Source: Pseudobutyrivibrio sp. 49
GTDB taxonomy: Bacteria; Bacillota; Clostridia; Lachnospirales; Lachnospiraceae
Length of the DNA: 64,000 bases
Direction: 5' to 3'
NCBI RefSeq assembly: GCF_900100545.1
Contig: NZ_FNDP01000009.1
Location: 1 to 64,000 of the forward strand
Both the position numbers and the translations under genes were made by a program. Positions 1-8,351 of this stretch are shown piece after piece (position 1 is the stretch's first letter; the number at the start of each line of letters is the position of its first letter). The notes below the pieces were generated by a model that was given only the letters and a program-made list of their open reading frames with translations, made no database searches and was not told the DNA's origin.

Positions 1-331
1 CGGCTGACTTCTCACAGTTCGTTGTTACTAGGCTAATGAAACCTCTGTGAGACCTCCACGCTTAAGGTGCACGCTCTTTCTCTCCATATATCCGCCACAT
101 TTACTCTGCTACTACAAATGTGATAGTTATTAGACTTCGTTGTTCCTTGCCAACTTATCTCTCGTAGCCTAGCCTTATATGTGATTTCTGTCCGTCGGAC
201 CGGAGATTTGCTTACAGCTTCCTTCAGATTCCACCTCACAATGGACACCCTTGCTGTTCGGCTATACACTTCCCACTATCTGGGCATGTTCGGGACTTTC
301 ACCCATTAGAGCGCGCCCATGGCGCGCAAAC
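1..331 (-). ncRNA. Group IIC (bacterial class C) intron RNA, 5' part, cut by the window edge
   Basis: Read on the minus strand, this stretch follows the well-known class C group II ribozyme (Oceanobacillus O.i.I1 type) block by block. Seen are the GGGTGAAAGTCCCGAAC element, AAGGGTGTCC, GGTGGAATCTGAAGGAAGC, ATATAAGGCTAGG, CAGAGTAAATG and GGAGGTCT, ending in AGAAGTCAGC near position 5. That covers domains I to III. Domain IV with any reverse transcriptase/maturase lies beyond the left edge. The predicted intron 5' nucleotide is 331, giving a start GTTTG where GUGYG is usual. Class C introns typically insert just downstream of terminator hairpins, and this one starts seven bases after the aspS terminator stem. 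An open frame within it (33-269) is a by-product of the ribozyme sequence. Confidence 0.9.
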
Positions 332-337
332 AAGGAA

Positions 338-370
338 AGGATGCTGCAAAACTTGGTTTTGCAGCATCCT
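338..370 (-). terminator. Intrinsic terminator of aspS
   Basis: A perfect 15-bp inverted repeat, arms 338-352 and 356-370 with a 3-base loop, lies 55 bases past the aspS stop. On the minus strand it is followed by a pyrimidine-rich tail and then the group II intron, so it probably also served as the intron's insertion signal. Confidence 0.85.
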
Positions 371-425
371 CTTTGTCTACACTCTGAGACCTAGTCAAAG
401 ACTAGATCTCTTCATAAATTCTTTA

Positions 426-2189
426 TTAATCTTCCTTAGGCATCACGATTGCGATGTGTACATCGTCAAGCTGCTTCTGCTCTACTGTTGCAGGAGCATC
501 CATCATGATATCCTGTGCGTTCTTGTTCATTGGGAAAGGAATAACCTCGCGGATAGCTTCCTCACCAGCAATAAGCATAACCATACGGTCTACACCAGGA
601 GCGATACCGCCGTGTGGTGGTGCACCATATGTGAATGCGTTGTACATAGCTGGGAACTTAGCCTTAACATCATCCTCACCAAGACCAACAAGCTTGAATG
701 CCTCGATCATGATTTCAGGATCGTGGTTACGGATAGCACCTGATGAAAGCTCAACACCATTACATACTAAGTCGTACTGGTAAGCTAAGATATCAAGTGG
801 CTCCTTGTTCTTAAGAGCATCCATACCGCCCTGTGGCATAGAGAATGGGTTATGGCAGAACTCAAGCTCGCCTGACTCCTCGCCGATTTCGTACATAGGG
901 AAATCAACGATCCAGCAGAACTCGTATGTATCCTTCTTCATGTGACCCTCTGCTGCTGCGCCGAGAAGTTTTCTGAATACACCAGCTGTCTTCTGAGCAA
1001 CGAGAAGTGGACCTGCTGCAAGACCAACGAAATCGCCTGGCTTAAGACCAAGTGCATCGATGACTGCCTGCTTTCTCTCCTGAAGGAACTTAGCGATACC
1101 ACCAACGATTTCGCCGTTCTCATCAAGCTTGAACCAGTATGTCTTCTGAGCTGTAGCAACCTCTACCTCAGCGATCATAGCATCAATCTGCTTACGTGTA
1201 GCTGTAAGATTATCAACAACGATAGCCTTAACAACATTGCCCTCGAATGGACCGAATCCACAATCAGCCATAACTTCTGTAGCATCCTGAAGAACGAGGT
1301 CGATACGAAGATCTGGCTTATCTGAACCGTACTTGTCCATAGACTCAAGATATGGAATGCGTACAAATGGAGCTGTAGAAGCTGAATTGTAAACGCCGTA
1401 CTTAGCAAAGATAGGTGGAAGTACATCCTCGATAACTGCGAAGACATCTTCCTGAGATGCAAATGCCATCTCCATATCAAGCTGATAGAACTCTCCTGGA
1501 GAACGATCTGCACGAGCATCCTCATCACGGAAACATGGAGCAATCTGGAAGTATCTGTCGAAACCAGATGCCATGAGAATCTGCTTGAACTGCTGTGGTG
1601 CCTGTGGAAGTGCATAGAACTTTCCTGGATGATTACGAGCTGGAACAAGGTAATCACGAGCACCCTCAGGTGATGAACATGTAAGGATTGGAGTAGTAAT
1701 CTCCATGAAATCGTGAGCAATCATAGCTGCACGAAGCTCTGCTACAATCTTGCTACGAAGGATAATCTTGCTCTTAACCTCTGGGTTACGAAGATCAAGA
1801 TAACGATATTTAAGACGAGTGTTCTCATCTGCTTCCTTTGAACGATTAATCTCGAATGGAAGCTCGTTGTGAGTACACTTTCCAAGAATCTCAATTGATG
1901 TAGGAACGACCTCAATCTCACCAGTTGGAAGCTCTGTGTTCTTAGAAGAACGCTCGCGAACCTCTCCAGTAACAGAGATTGTAGATTCCTTATTAACAGA
2001 ATCGATAACAGCCATCATCTCTTCTGTCTCAACAACTATCTGTGTAGTGCCATAGAAATCACGAAGGATAACGAAGCCAAGATTCTTAGACACCTTTCTA
2101 ATGTTTTCGAACCAACCAACTAAAGTAACCTGCTTGCCTGCATCTGAAAGACGAAGCTCGTTACAGTTGTGTGTACGTGACTGAGTCAT
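426..2189 (-). CDS. aspS: Aspartate--tRNA ligase
   Basis: This cytoplasmic class II aminoacyl-tRNA synthetase of 587 residues attaches aspartate to tRNA-Asp. An N-terminal OB-fold anticodon-binding domain covers about residues 1-105. Class II motif 2 is seen around 219-236 (CFRDEDARADRSPGEF) and motif 3 near the C-terminus (GVDRMVMLIAG). The 588-residue size and the insertion between motifs 2 and 3 are those of the long bacterial AspRS type with a GAD domain. The ATG follows a GGAGATATAAA ribosome site. The upstream gene's terminator ends only about 30 bases before it, so aspS either has a promoter overlapping that hairpin or relies on readthrough. Confidence 0.97.
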   Translation of the reverse strand: MTQSRTHNCNELRLSDAGKQVTLVGWFENIRKVSKNLGFVILRDFYGTTQIVVETEEMMAVIDSVNKESTISVTGEVRERSSKNTELPTGEIEVVPTSIEILGKCTHNELPFEINRSKEADENTRLKYRYLDLRNPEVKSKIILRSKIVAELRAAMIAHDFMEITTPILTCSSPEGARDYLVPARNHPGKFYALPQAPQQFKQILMASGFDRYFQIAPCFRDEDARADRSPGEFYQLDMEMAFASQEDVFAVIEDVLPPIFAKYGVYNSASTAPFVRIPYLESMDKYGSDKPDLRIDLVLQDATEVMADCGFGPFEGNVVKAIVVDNLTATRKQIDAMIAEVEVATAQKTYWFKLDENGEIVGGIAKFLQERKQAVIDALGLKPGDFVGLAAGPLLVAQKTAGVFRKLLGAAAEGHMKKDTYEFCWIVDFPMYEIGEESGELEFCHNPFSMPQGGMDALKNKEPLDILAYQYDLVCNGVELSSGAIRNHDPEIMIEAFKLVGLGEDDVKAKFPAMYNAFTYGAPPHGGIAPGVDRMVMLIAGEEAIREVIPFPMNKNAQDIMMDAPATVEQKQLDDVHIAIVMPKED

Positions 2190-2219
2190 TTTATATCTCC
2201 TCTTCTAATAAATAAAACT

Positions 2220-2247
2220 AAGGGCTGTCAACGGTTTGACAGCCCTT
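2220..2247 (-). terminator. Terminator after the Fur/DtxR regulator pair
   Basis: Ten-base-pair perfect stem (2222-2231 with 2236-2245, CGGT loop), extended by A-T pairs, with a T-rich run on the minus-strand 3' side. It separates the two metal-regulator genes from aspS. Confidence 0.85.
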
Positions 2248-2262
2248 TTATAATACACCTTT

Positions 2263-2730
2263 TTATAACGCAAGTCTAGATATCTTCTGGTCAGAAATTC
2301 GGCCTTTTGCCTTCAATCCCTCGTATAAAATGTCCTGTAAATCTGCTCTGTTTAATACTATCTTTGAATCGTCGTCCAATGTGACAACCACGTTGGTCTC
2401 ACAGGCAAGACAGCTTCCACCAGGACAATTTGGATCACAGTCCTCATCAGCACAATGCTGCTCACAGGCTGTACAATCCACCTGATACATATTCTTGCGG
2501 TTAAGTACGCCAATCTCCTCGAGGGTATTTACCATACGGTAAACTGTGGCAGTACCAATATTTTTATCGATTTTGATGGCCTCGCGGTAAATCTCCTTCA
2601 CGCAGGAAGGATCTGAATTAAGGATGATATCCAAAACCACAAGACGCTGCTTTGTAATTCGACAGCCCGCCTCTCGAAGCTGCTGCACGATAATGTCTCT
2701 TTGTTCGTTATTATTTACTGCAATATCCAT
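2263..2730 (-). CDS. Fur-family transcriptional regulator with a cysteine-cluster C-terminus
   Basis: The N-terminal half is a clear Fur winged helix: QLREAGCRITKQRLVVLDII, then a recognition-helix region ending IGTATVYRMVNTLEEIGVL at about residues 55-75. The C-terminal half is unusual. The histidine-rich metal motif of Fur, Zur and PerR is missing, and in its place are seven cysteines within about 30 residues (around 85-112: CTAC, HC, DC, NC, SC, AC), followed by a short beta-rich tail. At 155 residues it is of normal length. It is encoded two bases after the DtxR-like gene and probably co-transcribed with it. Family assignment is firm; the sensed signal is unknown (zinc, another thiophilic metal, an Fe-S cluster or redox state are possible). 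Confidence 0.85.
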   Translation of the reverse strand: MDIAVNNNEQRDIIVQQLREAGCRITKQRLVVLDIILNSDPSCVKEIYREAIKIDKNIGTATVYRMVNTLEEIGVLNRKNMYQVDCTACEQHCADEDCDPNCPGGSCLACETNVVVTLDDDSKIVLNRADLQDILYEGLKAKGRISDQKISRLAL

Positions 2731-2732
2731 AA

Positions 2733-3113
2733 TTACTTTAAAATCTTATCCTTCGCATAATCACGAACAGCCTTAAAGCTTTCCTTACTGATTACGTGCT
2801 CGATACGGCATGCATCCTCAGACGCAATCTCCTCATCAACACCGAGCTTAACAAGAATATCAGTAATAAGCTCATGGCGCTCGAGAATCATCTCAGCGAT
2901 GGCCTTTCCTTCATCTGTTAGGTAAATATATCCAGCGTCAGTCACTGTGATGTGATTCTTCTCACGAAGATTCTTCATAGCAATGCTGACTGATGATTTC
3001 TTAAAATTCAACTCGTTAGCCACGTCTACAGAACGAACAACTGGGAGCTTCTTGCTAAGTACAAGAATTGTCTCTAAATAGTTCTCTGACGATTCATTTA
3101 CAAATGTTCTCAA
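2733..3113 (-). CDS. DtxR/MntR-family metal-dependent transcriptional regulator
   Basis: A 126-residue protein with an N-terminal winged helix (residues about 5-65, SSENYLETILVLSKKLPVVR followed by SVDVANELN) and the DtxR metal-binding/dimerisation segment (ILERHELITDIL, then EDACRIEHVIS with the paired E and H ligands). It lacks the C-terminal SH3-like domain, so it is MntR-sized. Known relatives repress manganese or iron uptake genes when loaded with metal. A strong ribosome site (AGGAGG) precedes the ATG. An 18-bp palindrome about 100 bases upstream is a candidate operator. It forms a tight pair with the downstream Fur-like gene. Confidence 0.9.
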   Translation of the reverse strand: MRTFVNESSENYLETILVLSKKLPVVRSVDVANELNFKKSSVSIAMKNLREKNHITVTDAGYIYLTDEGKAIAEMILERHELITDILVKLGVDEEIASEDACRIEHVISKESFKAVRDYAKDKILK

Positions 3114-3212
3114 AATAAAAACCTCCTGTTATTTTGAACCTGTGATAAATCGATTGCATACAACTCACCACAATTAAAAGAGTACCATATTTCCAACTCC
3201 TGTGCAACTCGT

Positions 3213-3230
3213 TAAACTAAAGTTAGTTTA
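3213..3230. promoter_or_regulatory. 18-bp palindrome, candidate operator of the DtxR-like regulator
   Basis: TAAACTAA and TTAGTTTA are perfect inverted arms around a 2-base centre, located in the divergent spacer between the DtxR-like gene and the zinc-ribbon gene. The size and A/T-rich palindromic form suit DtxR-family operators, and such regulators often control themselves. The assignment is inference. Confidence 0.4.
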
Positions 3231-3301
3231 CACTAACCCAACTGATTTATCAAGCTTTCTTAAGCATTTATTAAACTTTTCTTAAATCCCTTCCCAAACT
3301 G

Positions 3302-3330
3302 TTGACGGTGGACCTGGAAACCTTTAAAGT
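3302..3330 (+). promoter_or_regulatory. Probable sigma-A promoter of the zinc-ribbon/DUF5685/J-domain operon
   Basis: TTGACG at 3302-3307 and TAAAGT at 3325-3330 are separated by 17 bases and lie 32 bases before the first start codon, which has a strong AGGAGG ribosome site. Confidence 0.6.
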
Positions 3331-3361
3331 GCAGATAAGCTAATTGTTTAGGAGGTAGCAA

Positions 3362-3799
3362 ATGAACAATTTCAGATACAAATTAGCACGAATGTTCGCT
3401 GGAAGAACCGGTGTGGATGCTCTAGGCAGAACCTTTACATGGGCTGCGATGATACTAATGCTGGTTACTATGTTTAGTCATTCCAATATAGCCTACCTGC
3501 TTGCAATGGCATGTCTAATTTATAGCATATGGAGAATGTTCTCCAAAAACTATCAGAAGAGATATTATGAGAATCAGATGTTTCTTCAGAAGACAGCAAA
3601 GATTCGAGGCTTCTTTATTAGACTTACACCAAATATAAAAAACAAAATCGCAAAAATGCGCTACGACATGGACCAGCGTAGAACCTACAAGATTTTTAAA
3701 TGTCCTAGCTGTAAGCAAAAGCTTCGTGTACCAAGAGGCAGAGGTAAAATTCAGGTTACCTGTAATAGATGTCGCACACAGTTTATAAAGAAGGTTTAA
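3362..3799 (+). CDS. Membrane protein with C-terminal zinc ribbon
   Basis: A 145-residue protein not assigned to a named family. Residues about 25-60 form two hydrophobic segments (one hairpin or two short membrane spans). A basic linker follows (residues 62-110), then a compact zinc ribbon with CPSC at 114-117 and CNRC at 134-137. It is first in a three-gene operon with a DUF5685 protein and a J-domain protein. The TTG start of the next gene lies 5 bases after its stop, and the last two genes overlap. Zinc ribbons of this type often bind zinc structurally or contact RNA or protein. Function unknown. Confidence 0.85.
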   Translation: MNNFRYKLARMFAGRTGVDALGRTFTWAAMILMLVTMFSHSNIAYLLAMACLIYSIWRMFSKNYQKRYYENQMFLQKTAKIRGFFIRLTPNIKNKIAKMRYDMDQRRTYKIFKCPSCKQKLRVPRGRGKIQVTCNRCRTQFIKKV

Positions 3800-3803
3800 A
3801 GGA

Positions 3804-4661
3804 TTGTTTGGATATATTAACGCAGATCGAAGTCAGCTATCTCCAGAAGATAAGCGCACATATCAGAGCTTTTACTGTGGCTTGTGCAGGGAATTAGGAA
3901 AGCAGGCAGGTGTCAAAGGCCAGATGCTTCTTAATTTTGATTTATGCTTTTTAGCAATACTGCTTCAGAGTCTCTATGAACCTGAGCTTAATCAACAGGA
4001 TTTCAGATGCATGATTCATCCTGCAAAAAAGAAGCAGGGATTTTCCAGCGAAGCTATGGAATACGCAGCCGCTATGGATATCATTCTTTCCTACCATAGC
4101 CTAATGGATAATTATGCCGATGATGGTTCAAAGCTTTCAGGCATGGCTGCAAGTTCGCTGAAAAAAGATTACGACAGAATCAGTATACAGTATCCTAGAC
4201 AGGTTAAGGCAGTTGAGGATTATATCAACAAGCTGTCATATGCTGAAAAAACAGGCGAAAGAAACATTGATCTTGTTTCAGGCTACACCGGTGAAATGCT
4301 GGGCGAGCTATTTAACTGGAAACAGGATTCCTGGGGACAAACCCTTCATGGTATGGGTTATTACATGGGCAAATTCATTTATTTGATTGATGCCTATGAT
4401 GACATAAAAAAAGATGAAAAAAGAGGAAGCTACAATCCTCTCCTATTTTTGAAAAAAGAATCACCAAAGGAATTTGAGTGCTTTGTAAAAATCAATCTTA
4501 CATCGCTGATGACAGAATGTGCCAAATCCTTTGAAAGACTACCTATAGTCGATAATGTAGATATTCTAAGAAATATTATTTACTCCGGTGTATGGACCAG
4601 ATACGAATATCTTCAGCTTAAAGAAAAGAGAAAGAATAATTCCAAGGAGAATCGTAAATGA
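3804..4661 (+). CDS. DUF5685 family protein
   Basis: A 285-residue, mostly helical protein resembling DUF5685, recognised by the N-terminal FGY...[10 protein letters not shown] signature (C25, C28). Two acid-rich helical motifs, DNYADDG near residue 110 and [10 protein letters not shown] near 195, recall the paired Asp-rich helices of the isoprenoid-synthase fold; that resemblance is an inference. The start is TTG at 3804, supported by AAGAAGG nine bases upstream inside the preceding gene's end; there is no ATG option nearby. The last four bases overlap the J-domain gene, implying translational coupling. Biochemical function is not known. Confidence 0.85.
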   Translation: MFGYINADRSQLSPEDKRTYQSFYCGLCRELGKQAGVKGQMLLNFDLCFLAILLQSLYEPELNQQDFRCMIHPAKKKQGFSSEAMEYAAAMDIILSYHSLMDNYADDGSKLSGMAASSLKKDYDRISIQYPRQVKAVEDYINKLSYAEKTGERNIDLVSGYTGEMLGELFNWKQDSWGQTLHGMGYYMGKFIYLIDAYDDIKKDEKRGSYNPLLFLKKESPKEFECFVKINLTSLMTECAKSFERLPIVDNVDILRNIIYSGVWTRYEYLQLKEKRKNNSKENRK

Positions 4662-5080
4662 CAGATCCTTATAGCATATTAGGTGTATCAAGAAATGCTT
4701 CTGAAGACGAAATTAAGAAAGCCTACAGAAGTCTCAGTAGAAAATATCACCCAGATGCCAATATAAACAATCCTAATAAAGAGGCTGCAGAAGAAAAGTT
4801 TAAAGAAATCCAGGCAGCATATAACCGTATTATGGATGAGCGCCAAAATGGCGGTCCCTTTTATCAGGATTACTACAACAATAACCAGTCTGCCAACTAT
4901 GGTCCTTACAATAATTATGGACCTTATGGCAACCAAAACCAGAATCAACAGAACTATGACAACTGGTATGAATACAAACGTTACTATTACGGCTACAATC
5001 GCCCATATTTCGGCGTTGTTCGCTGGTGTGCAAGCATGATTATTCTTAATCTGCTGTGCAACATCTGTTGTTTCTTTTAA
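4658..5080 (+). CDS. J-domain protein with Asn/Tyr/Gln-rich linker and C-terminal membrane segment
   Basis: Residues 1-65 form a complete J domain with the HPD motif at 31-33, which stimulates the ATPase of DnaK. There is no Gly/Phe-Cys zinc region or DnaJ C-terminal domain, so this is not DnaJ itself. Residues 70-112 are low complexity, rich in Asn, Tyr, Gly and Gln. The last 20 residues are hydrophobic with three cysteines and could be a tail anchor. The ATG overlaps the DUF5685 stop (ATGA). The likely role is to recruit DnaK to the membrane or to its operon partners; this is inferred. Confidence 0.88.
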   Translation: MTDPYSILGVSRNASEDEIKKAYRSLSRKYHPDANINNPNKEAAEEKFKEIQAAYNRIMDERQNGGPFYQDYYNNNQSANYGPYNNYGPYGNQNQNQQNYDNWYEYKRYYYGYNRPYFGVVRWCASMIILNLLCNICCFF

Positions 5081-5160
5081 TTAGCTTATATCCAGGTCAT
5101 TCGGACCTTTCATATATTTTCTCCCTATATCTGCATGTTCTAATTGACATGCAAACTAAA

Positions 5161-5191
5161 ATACCCTCGGGCTTCAGCCACCCGAGGGTAT
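5161..5191. terminator. Bidirectional terminator between convergent genes
   Basis: Perfect 11-bp stem (5161-5171 with 5181-5191) with an A run on the left and T-rich sequence on the right. It lies between the J-domain gene and the convergent acyltransferase gene. Confidence 0.85.
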
Positions 5192-5206
5192 TTCCTTTGT
5201 TGTTAT

Positions 5207-6418
5207 TTATTTTTTTCTATAAATAATTGATATGACTGTATTGAAAATATCAATAAAGAGATTTTCTATAAGATATGCAGCCACTGTGGAAATAAGCAGA
5301 GTAACTACCACCAAAATTATAAAGCCCACGCCCTTGTACATTACCGATGAAACATGAATAATGTTTCTTACAACGAAATACAAAGCCCACATATGAATCA
5401 AAAGGATTCCGTAGCTGTACTTGCTAACCAATCTCAAAAGGTAAAAATTCTTAAGATGGTTCTGAAGCTTAAAGCAGATGGCAAATACTGCAAGAACAGT
5501 GATTATAAAATACTGAGTAAGCGCTGTCATTGAATCCTGATAAGCCAGGTTTGGATCAATCTTAAAGTACTCTAGTATGCTCACAAGAACTCCAGCGATT
5601 ATCATCCATGTATCAAACTTCCTAGATTCCTCTCGGCTATACCAATATCCAACTATTGCCACTGCGCACCAGCCTGAAAGTGGAATAATAGTTCCAATCT
5701 GATTTGGAATAAACTTCATAAAAATCGAAAGAACATAAGTAATAACCACAAGCTGTGTCAGCATTGTATATGACATGTTCTTAAGCATAATTCTAAGAAA
5801 TGGCACAGCCACATAAATTGCCACTATCTCGTACACAAGCCAAAAATGTGGCACATTATCGTTGTAAACATCTGCTGATAATATCTTTATGGCTATCTCC
5901 TGCCATGTAAGCACACCAATCTTTTCATACTGCCAAAGATACCAAAGATAATAAACTATCAAAGGAATAGCAATTCTAAGAAGTCGCTTTTTGTAAAAGG
6001 TAAATACGGATTCCTCCTTATCCACCAGCAGAAGTGCTCCGGAAATCATAATGAAGAAGGTATTACAATTTCCACTCCAGCAACGAATATAATTCATGGT
6101 GTTGTAGATACCTGTACCTGCCATATCAGTTGCAAGTCTCAAATCCAGATTAAGTACATGGATAATGATTACAAGAAGCACCGCCACCAGTCTCAGGTAA
6201 TCATATACAGGATTTCTGTTGTTATTCTTAGATATAGCCAGCGTCTGGCCTACATAGTTCTCGTTTTTTATTGATTTGAAAATGCATATGCCAGCCCCAA
6301 CTGCCACTGCTATCCCAAAGAATAGCCACTGGGGTTTTACATAGCTTGTATAGTTTAACAACACTAAACTCCCGACTGCTACAGCAAGCCAGTAGATAGT
6401 AGATGCAATTTTTTTCAT
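5207..6418 (-). CDS. Acyltransferase-3 family membrane protein
   Basis: A 403-residue polytopic membrane protein with about ten to twelve hydrophobic segments. The family pattern is clear: an N-terminal region with YDYLRLVAVLLVIIIHV (His in the first conserved helix) and a membrane core ending in YSYGILLIHMWAL. Family members O-acetylate or O-acylate cell-surface polysaccharides, peptidoglycan or lipids. The start is set at the ATG at 6418, eight to nine bases after an AAGGAG site; the longer frame would run into the upstream peptidase gene. The gap to that gene is 14 bases, so the pair is an operon that may act on the cell envelope. The substrate is unknown. Confidence 0.88.
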   Translation of the reverse strand: MKKIASTIYWLAVAVGSLVLLNYTSYVKPQWLFFGIAVAVGAGICIFKSIKNENYVGQTLAISKNNNRNPVYDYLRLVAVLLVIIIHVLNLDLRLATDMAGTGIYNTMNYIRCWSGNCNTFFIMISGALLLVDKEESVFTFYKKRLLRIAIPLIVYYLWYLWQYEKIGVLTWQEIAIKILSADVYNDNVPHFWLVYEIVAIYVAVPFLRIMLKNMSYTMLTQLVVITYVLSIFMKFIPNQIGTIIPLSGWCAVAIVGYWYSREESRKFDTWMIIAGVLVSILEYFKIDPNLAYQDSMTALTQYFIITVLAVFAICFKLQNHLKNFYLLRLVSKYSYGILLIHMWALYFVVRNIIHVSSVMYKGVGFIILVVVTLLISTVAAYLIENLFIDIFNTVISIIYRKK

Positions 6419-6432
6419 TATGTCTATTCTCC

Positions 6433-7185
6433 TTAGTTGTAAAGCTTCTTTACCACTGAGTCTGGTACCTCGAAATGCTGATAATCCTTTGACTTTTTCC
6501 AGGCACCGCCCCACTCAAAACCGTGGGCTGTAAAGAGCTTGTATGCTAAATCATTCTCGTCAATCTTATAGGGAAAATCCTGTGTGCGGTCAACGTAAGC
6601 TGCTGCATTAGCAGGCTCAATTGAAAGCTGACCATCTACGGTTTTCACATATGGATTGTACAAAGTATTGATGTCCATGGCAAGACCATAACCATGCTTG
6701 GAAATTTTTGTGGTGTAGCTGATAAATCTAAAATTAAAGCTTGATGAATTATTGTCAGCCATAGAACTCTCATCATCTGCATTGTACTCATCCACAAGTC
6801 TGATTTTCTCGATTGGATAACCTGCATTGTAAAGCTCTTCAAATATCTCAAGCAAATCTTCTGCTATATATTTGTTACAGATAATCTCTCCATCATGTGG
6901 CTGTCCATCAAAGCCTATATGCTTCACATGTAAATATCGTAAATCCGATAGTTGTACGGTGCAATTGTCCTTGTAGGATTTCCCTTTTATTCTGGCGAAG
7001 ATATCGCTGTTTTCATCAAATTCCACGGCGTAGAAATCTTTATTATTCTCTGTTTCATTTTTATTCATAACAATGTTTTCTTCTTTTTCTTCTTTTTCAT
7101 TTGATTCAACATTTTCTATCTGATTTCCACAACTTGACATAGACAGCCCTAGTGCAATCAACAATATAAAGATTCTCTTATTCAT
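6433..7185 (-). CDS. M15-type (VanY-like) D-Ala-D-Ala carboxypeptidase lipoprotein
   Basis: A 250-residue lipoprotein with a short basic, hydrophobic signal and lipobox cysteine at residue 19 (SMSSC). A Glu/Asn-rich spacer reaches about residue 50. The zinc site of M15 peptidases is present as KHGYGLAMDIN (His and Asp) and a C-terminal DYQHFEV with His 237. Members trim D-Ala or cross-links of peptidoglycan, here on the outer face of the membrane. The ATG at 7185 is chosen over a GTG two codons earlier because GAGGG lies eight bases upstream of it. It is the first gene of a two-gene operon with an acyltransferase. Confidence 0.87.
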   Translation of the reverse strand: MNKRIFILLIALGLSMSSCGNQIENVESNEKEEKEENIVMNKNETENNKDFYAVEFDENSDIFARIKGKSYKDNCTVQLSDLRYLHVKHIGFDGQPHDGEIICNKYIAEDLLEIFEELYNAGYPIEKIRLVDEYNADDESSMADNNSSSFNFRFISYTTKISKHGYGLAMDINTLYNPYVKTVDGQLSIEPANAAAYVDRTQDFPYKIDENDLAYKLFTAHGFEWGGAWKKSKDYQHFEVPDSVVKKLYN

Positions 7186-7327
7186 AGTCACACCCTCGTT
7201 TAGATGTTAATCATGAATAATTTTACCATTGATAGTTGAAAAATAAAATCTGTAGTGATATCTTGATTTATAGCAGTAGCACTTTAAAGCGCTAAATTAT
7301 ATGTTCAGAAAGGATGGATTTTTTGTT

Positions 7328-8302
7328 ATGAAACAAATCAGTAGCTTTATCGGAAAGTACATGGCAATCATCGTACTTGTAGTAGCGGCTTTGGCTCTTT
7401 TTAAGCCTGGCACCTGCCTTTGGATTCAGACTAGTTGGATTAACTATCTCCTTATGATAGTAATGTTTGGAATGGGTCTTACAATTAAGCCTGAAGATTT
7501 TGTTTTAGTATTTACTCATCCAAAGGATATACTTATCGGTTGCCTTGCACAGTTCACTATCATGCCGCTTCTTGCTTTTCTTCTTGGAAAGGCTTTTGGA
7601 CTGGAAGCAGGACTTCTTGCAGGTGTAATCCTCGTTGGTACATGCCCTGGTGGTACATCAAGCAACGTCATCACATACCTTAGCGAAGGTGATGTAGCTT
7701 TATCTGTTGGAATGACCAGTGTAAACACACTTCTTGCTCCACTTCTTACACCCGTAATCACTTATTTATTCCTTCGCACAACAGTATCTGTTGATGTGTT
7801 GGCAATGTTTATCTCAATTATCAAGGTGGTAATTGTTCCTATCGCTCTTGGATTCGTCATCAACCACTTCTTTGGCAAATATACAGCAAAGGTTAAAGAG
7901 GCACTTCCTCTTGTTTCTGTACTTGCTATAACTTTGATTGTAGCTGCTGTTGTATCACACAACTCTGAACAAATTCTTACAACAGGCGCAATCATCTTCG
8001 TGGTTGTAATCCTTCATAATCTTCTTGGTTACGCTTGTGGATTGTTACTTGGAATGGCTCTTAAGCTTCCTCTTTCTAAAAAGAAGGCTCTTTCAGTTGA
8101 GATTGGTATGCAGAACTCTGGTCTTGCTACCTCACTTGCTGCTACAGCATTCCCTGATCTTGCAATGGCAACAGTACCTGGTGCCATCTTCTCAGTATGG
8201 CACAACATCTCAGGCGCCTTACTTGCAAACATCTATAGAAGAATGATTGAAGATAAAGATCAAGATGTTGATGTTGATCTTTCAGTAGAAGCTACAGATT
8301 AA
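7328..8302 (+). CDS. Bile acid:sodium symporter (BASS) family transporter
   Basis: A 324-residue membrane protein with about nine to ten hydrophobic helices. Family markers include FGMGLTIKPEDF, the glycine-rich GTCPGGTSSNVITYL crossover motif, and a late EIGMQNSGLATSLA motif that forms the second discontinuous helix. Members are sodium-coupled importers of organic anions; bacterial forms carry bile acids, pantoate or other acids, so the substrate is unknown. The ATG at 7328 follows AAGGA at a long spacing. An in-frame ATG at 7301 would add nine residues but has no ribosome site. Single-gene unit closed by a strong terminator. Confidence 0.92.
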   Translation: MKQISSFIGKYMAIIVLVVAALALFKPGTCLWIQTSWINYLLMIVMFGMGLTIKPEDFVLVFTHPKDILIGCLAQFTIMPLLAFLLGKAFGLEAGLLAGVILVGTCPGGTSSNVITYLSEGDVALSVGMTSVNTLLAPLLTPVITYLFLRTTVSVDVLAMFISIIKVVIVPIALGFVINHFFGKYTAKVKEALPLVSVLAITLIVAAVVSHNSEQILTTGAIIFVVVILHNLLGYACGLLLGMALKLPLSKKKALSVEIGMQNSGLATSLAATAFPDLAMATVPGAIFSVWHNISGALLANIYRRMIEDKDQDVDVDLSVEATD

Positions 8303-8319
8303 AACAAGATTATGTAAAA

Positions 8320-8348
8320 AAATCCCACGGCTCTCAGCCGTGGGATTT
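8320..8348. terminator. Bidirectional terminator between BASS transporter and hypA
   Basis: Perfect 13-bp stem, 8320-8332 with 8336-8348, three-base loop, A-rich left and T-rich right flanks. It ends both the plus-strand transporter gene and the long minus-strand operon finishing with hypA. Confidence 0.88.
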
Positions 8349-8351
8349 CTA

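Noticed and set aside
33-269. A 78-residue reading frame on the minus strand at the left edge.
   Set aside because: It lies within conserved ribozyme sequence of the group IIC intron; the DNA is explained by the RNA.
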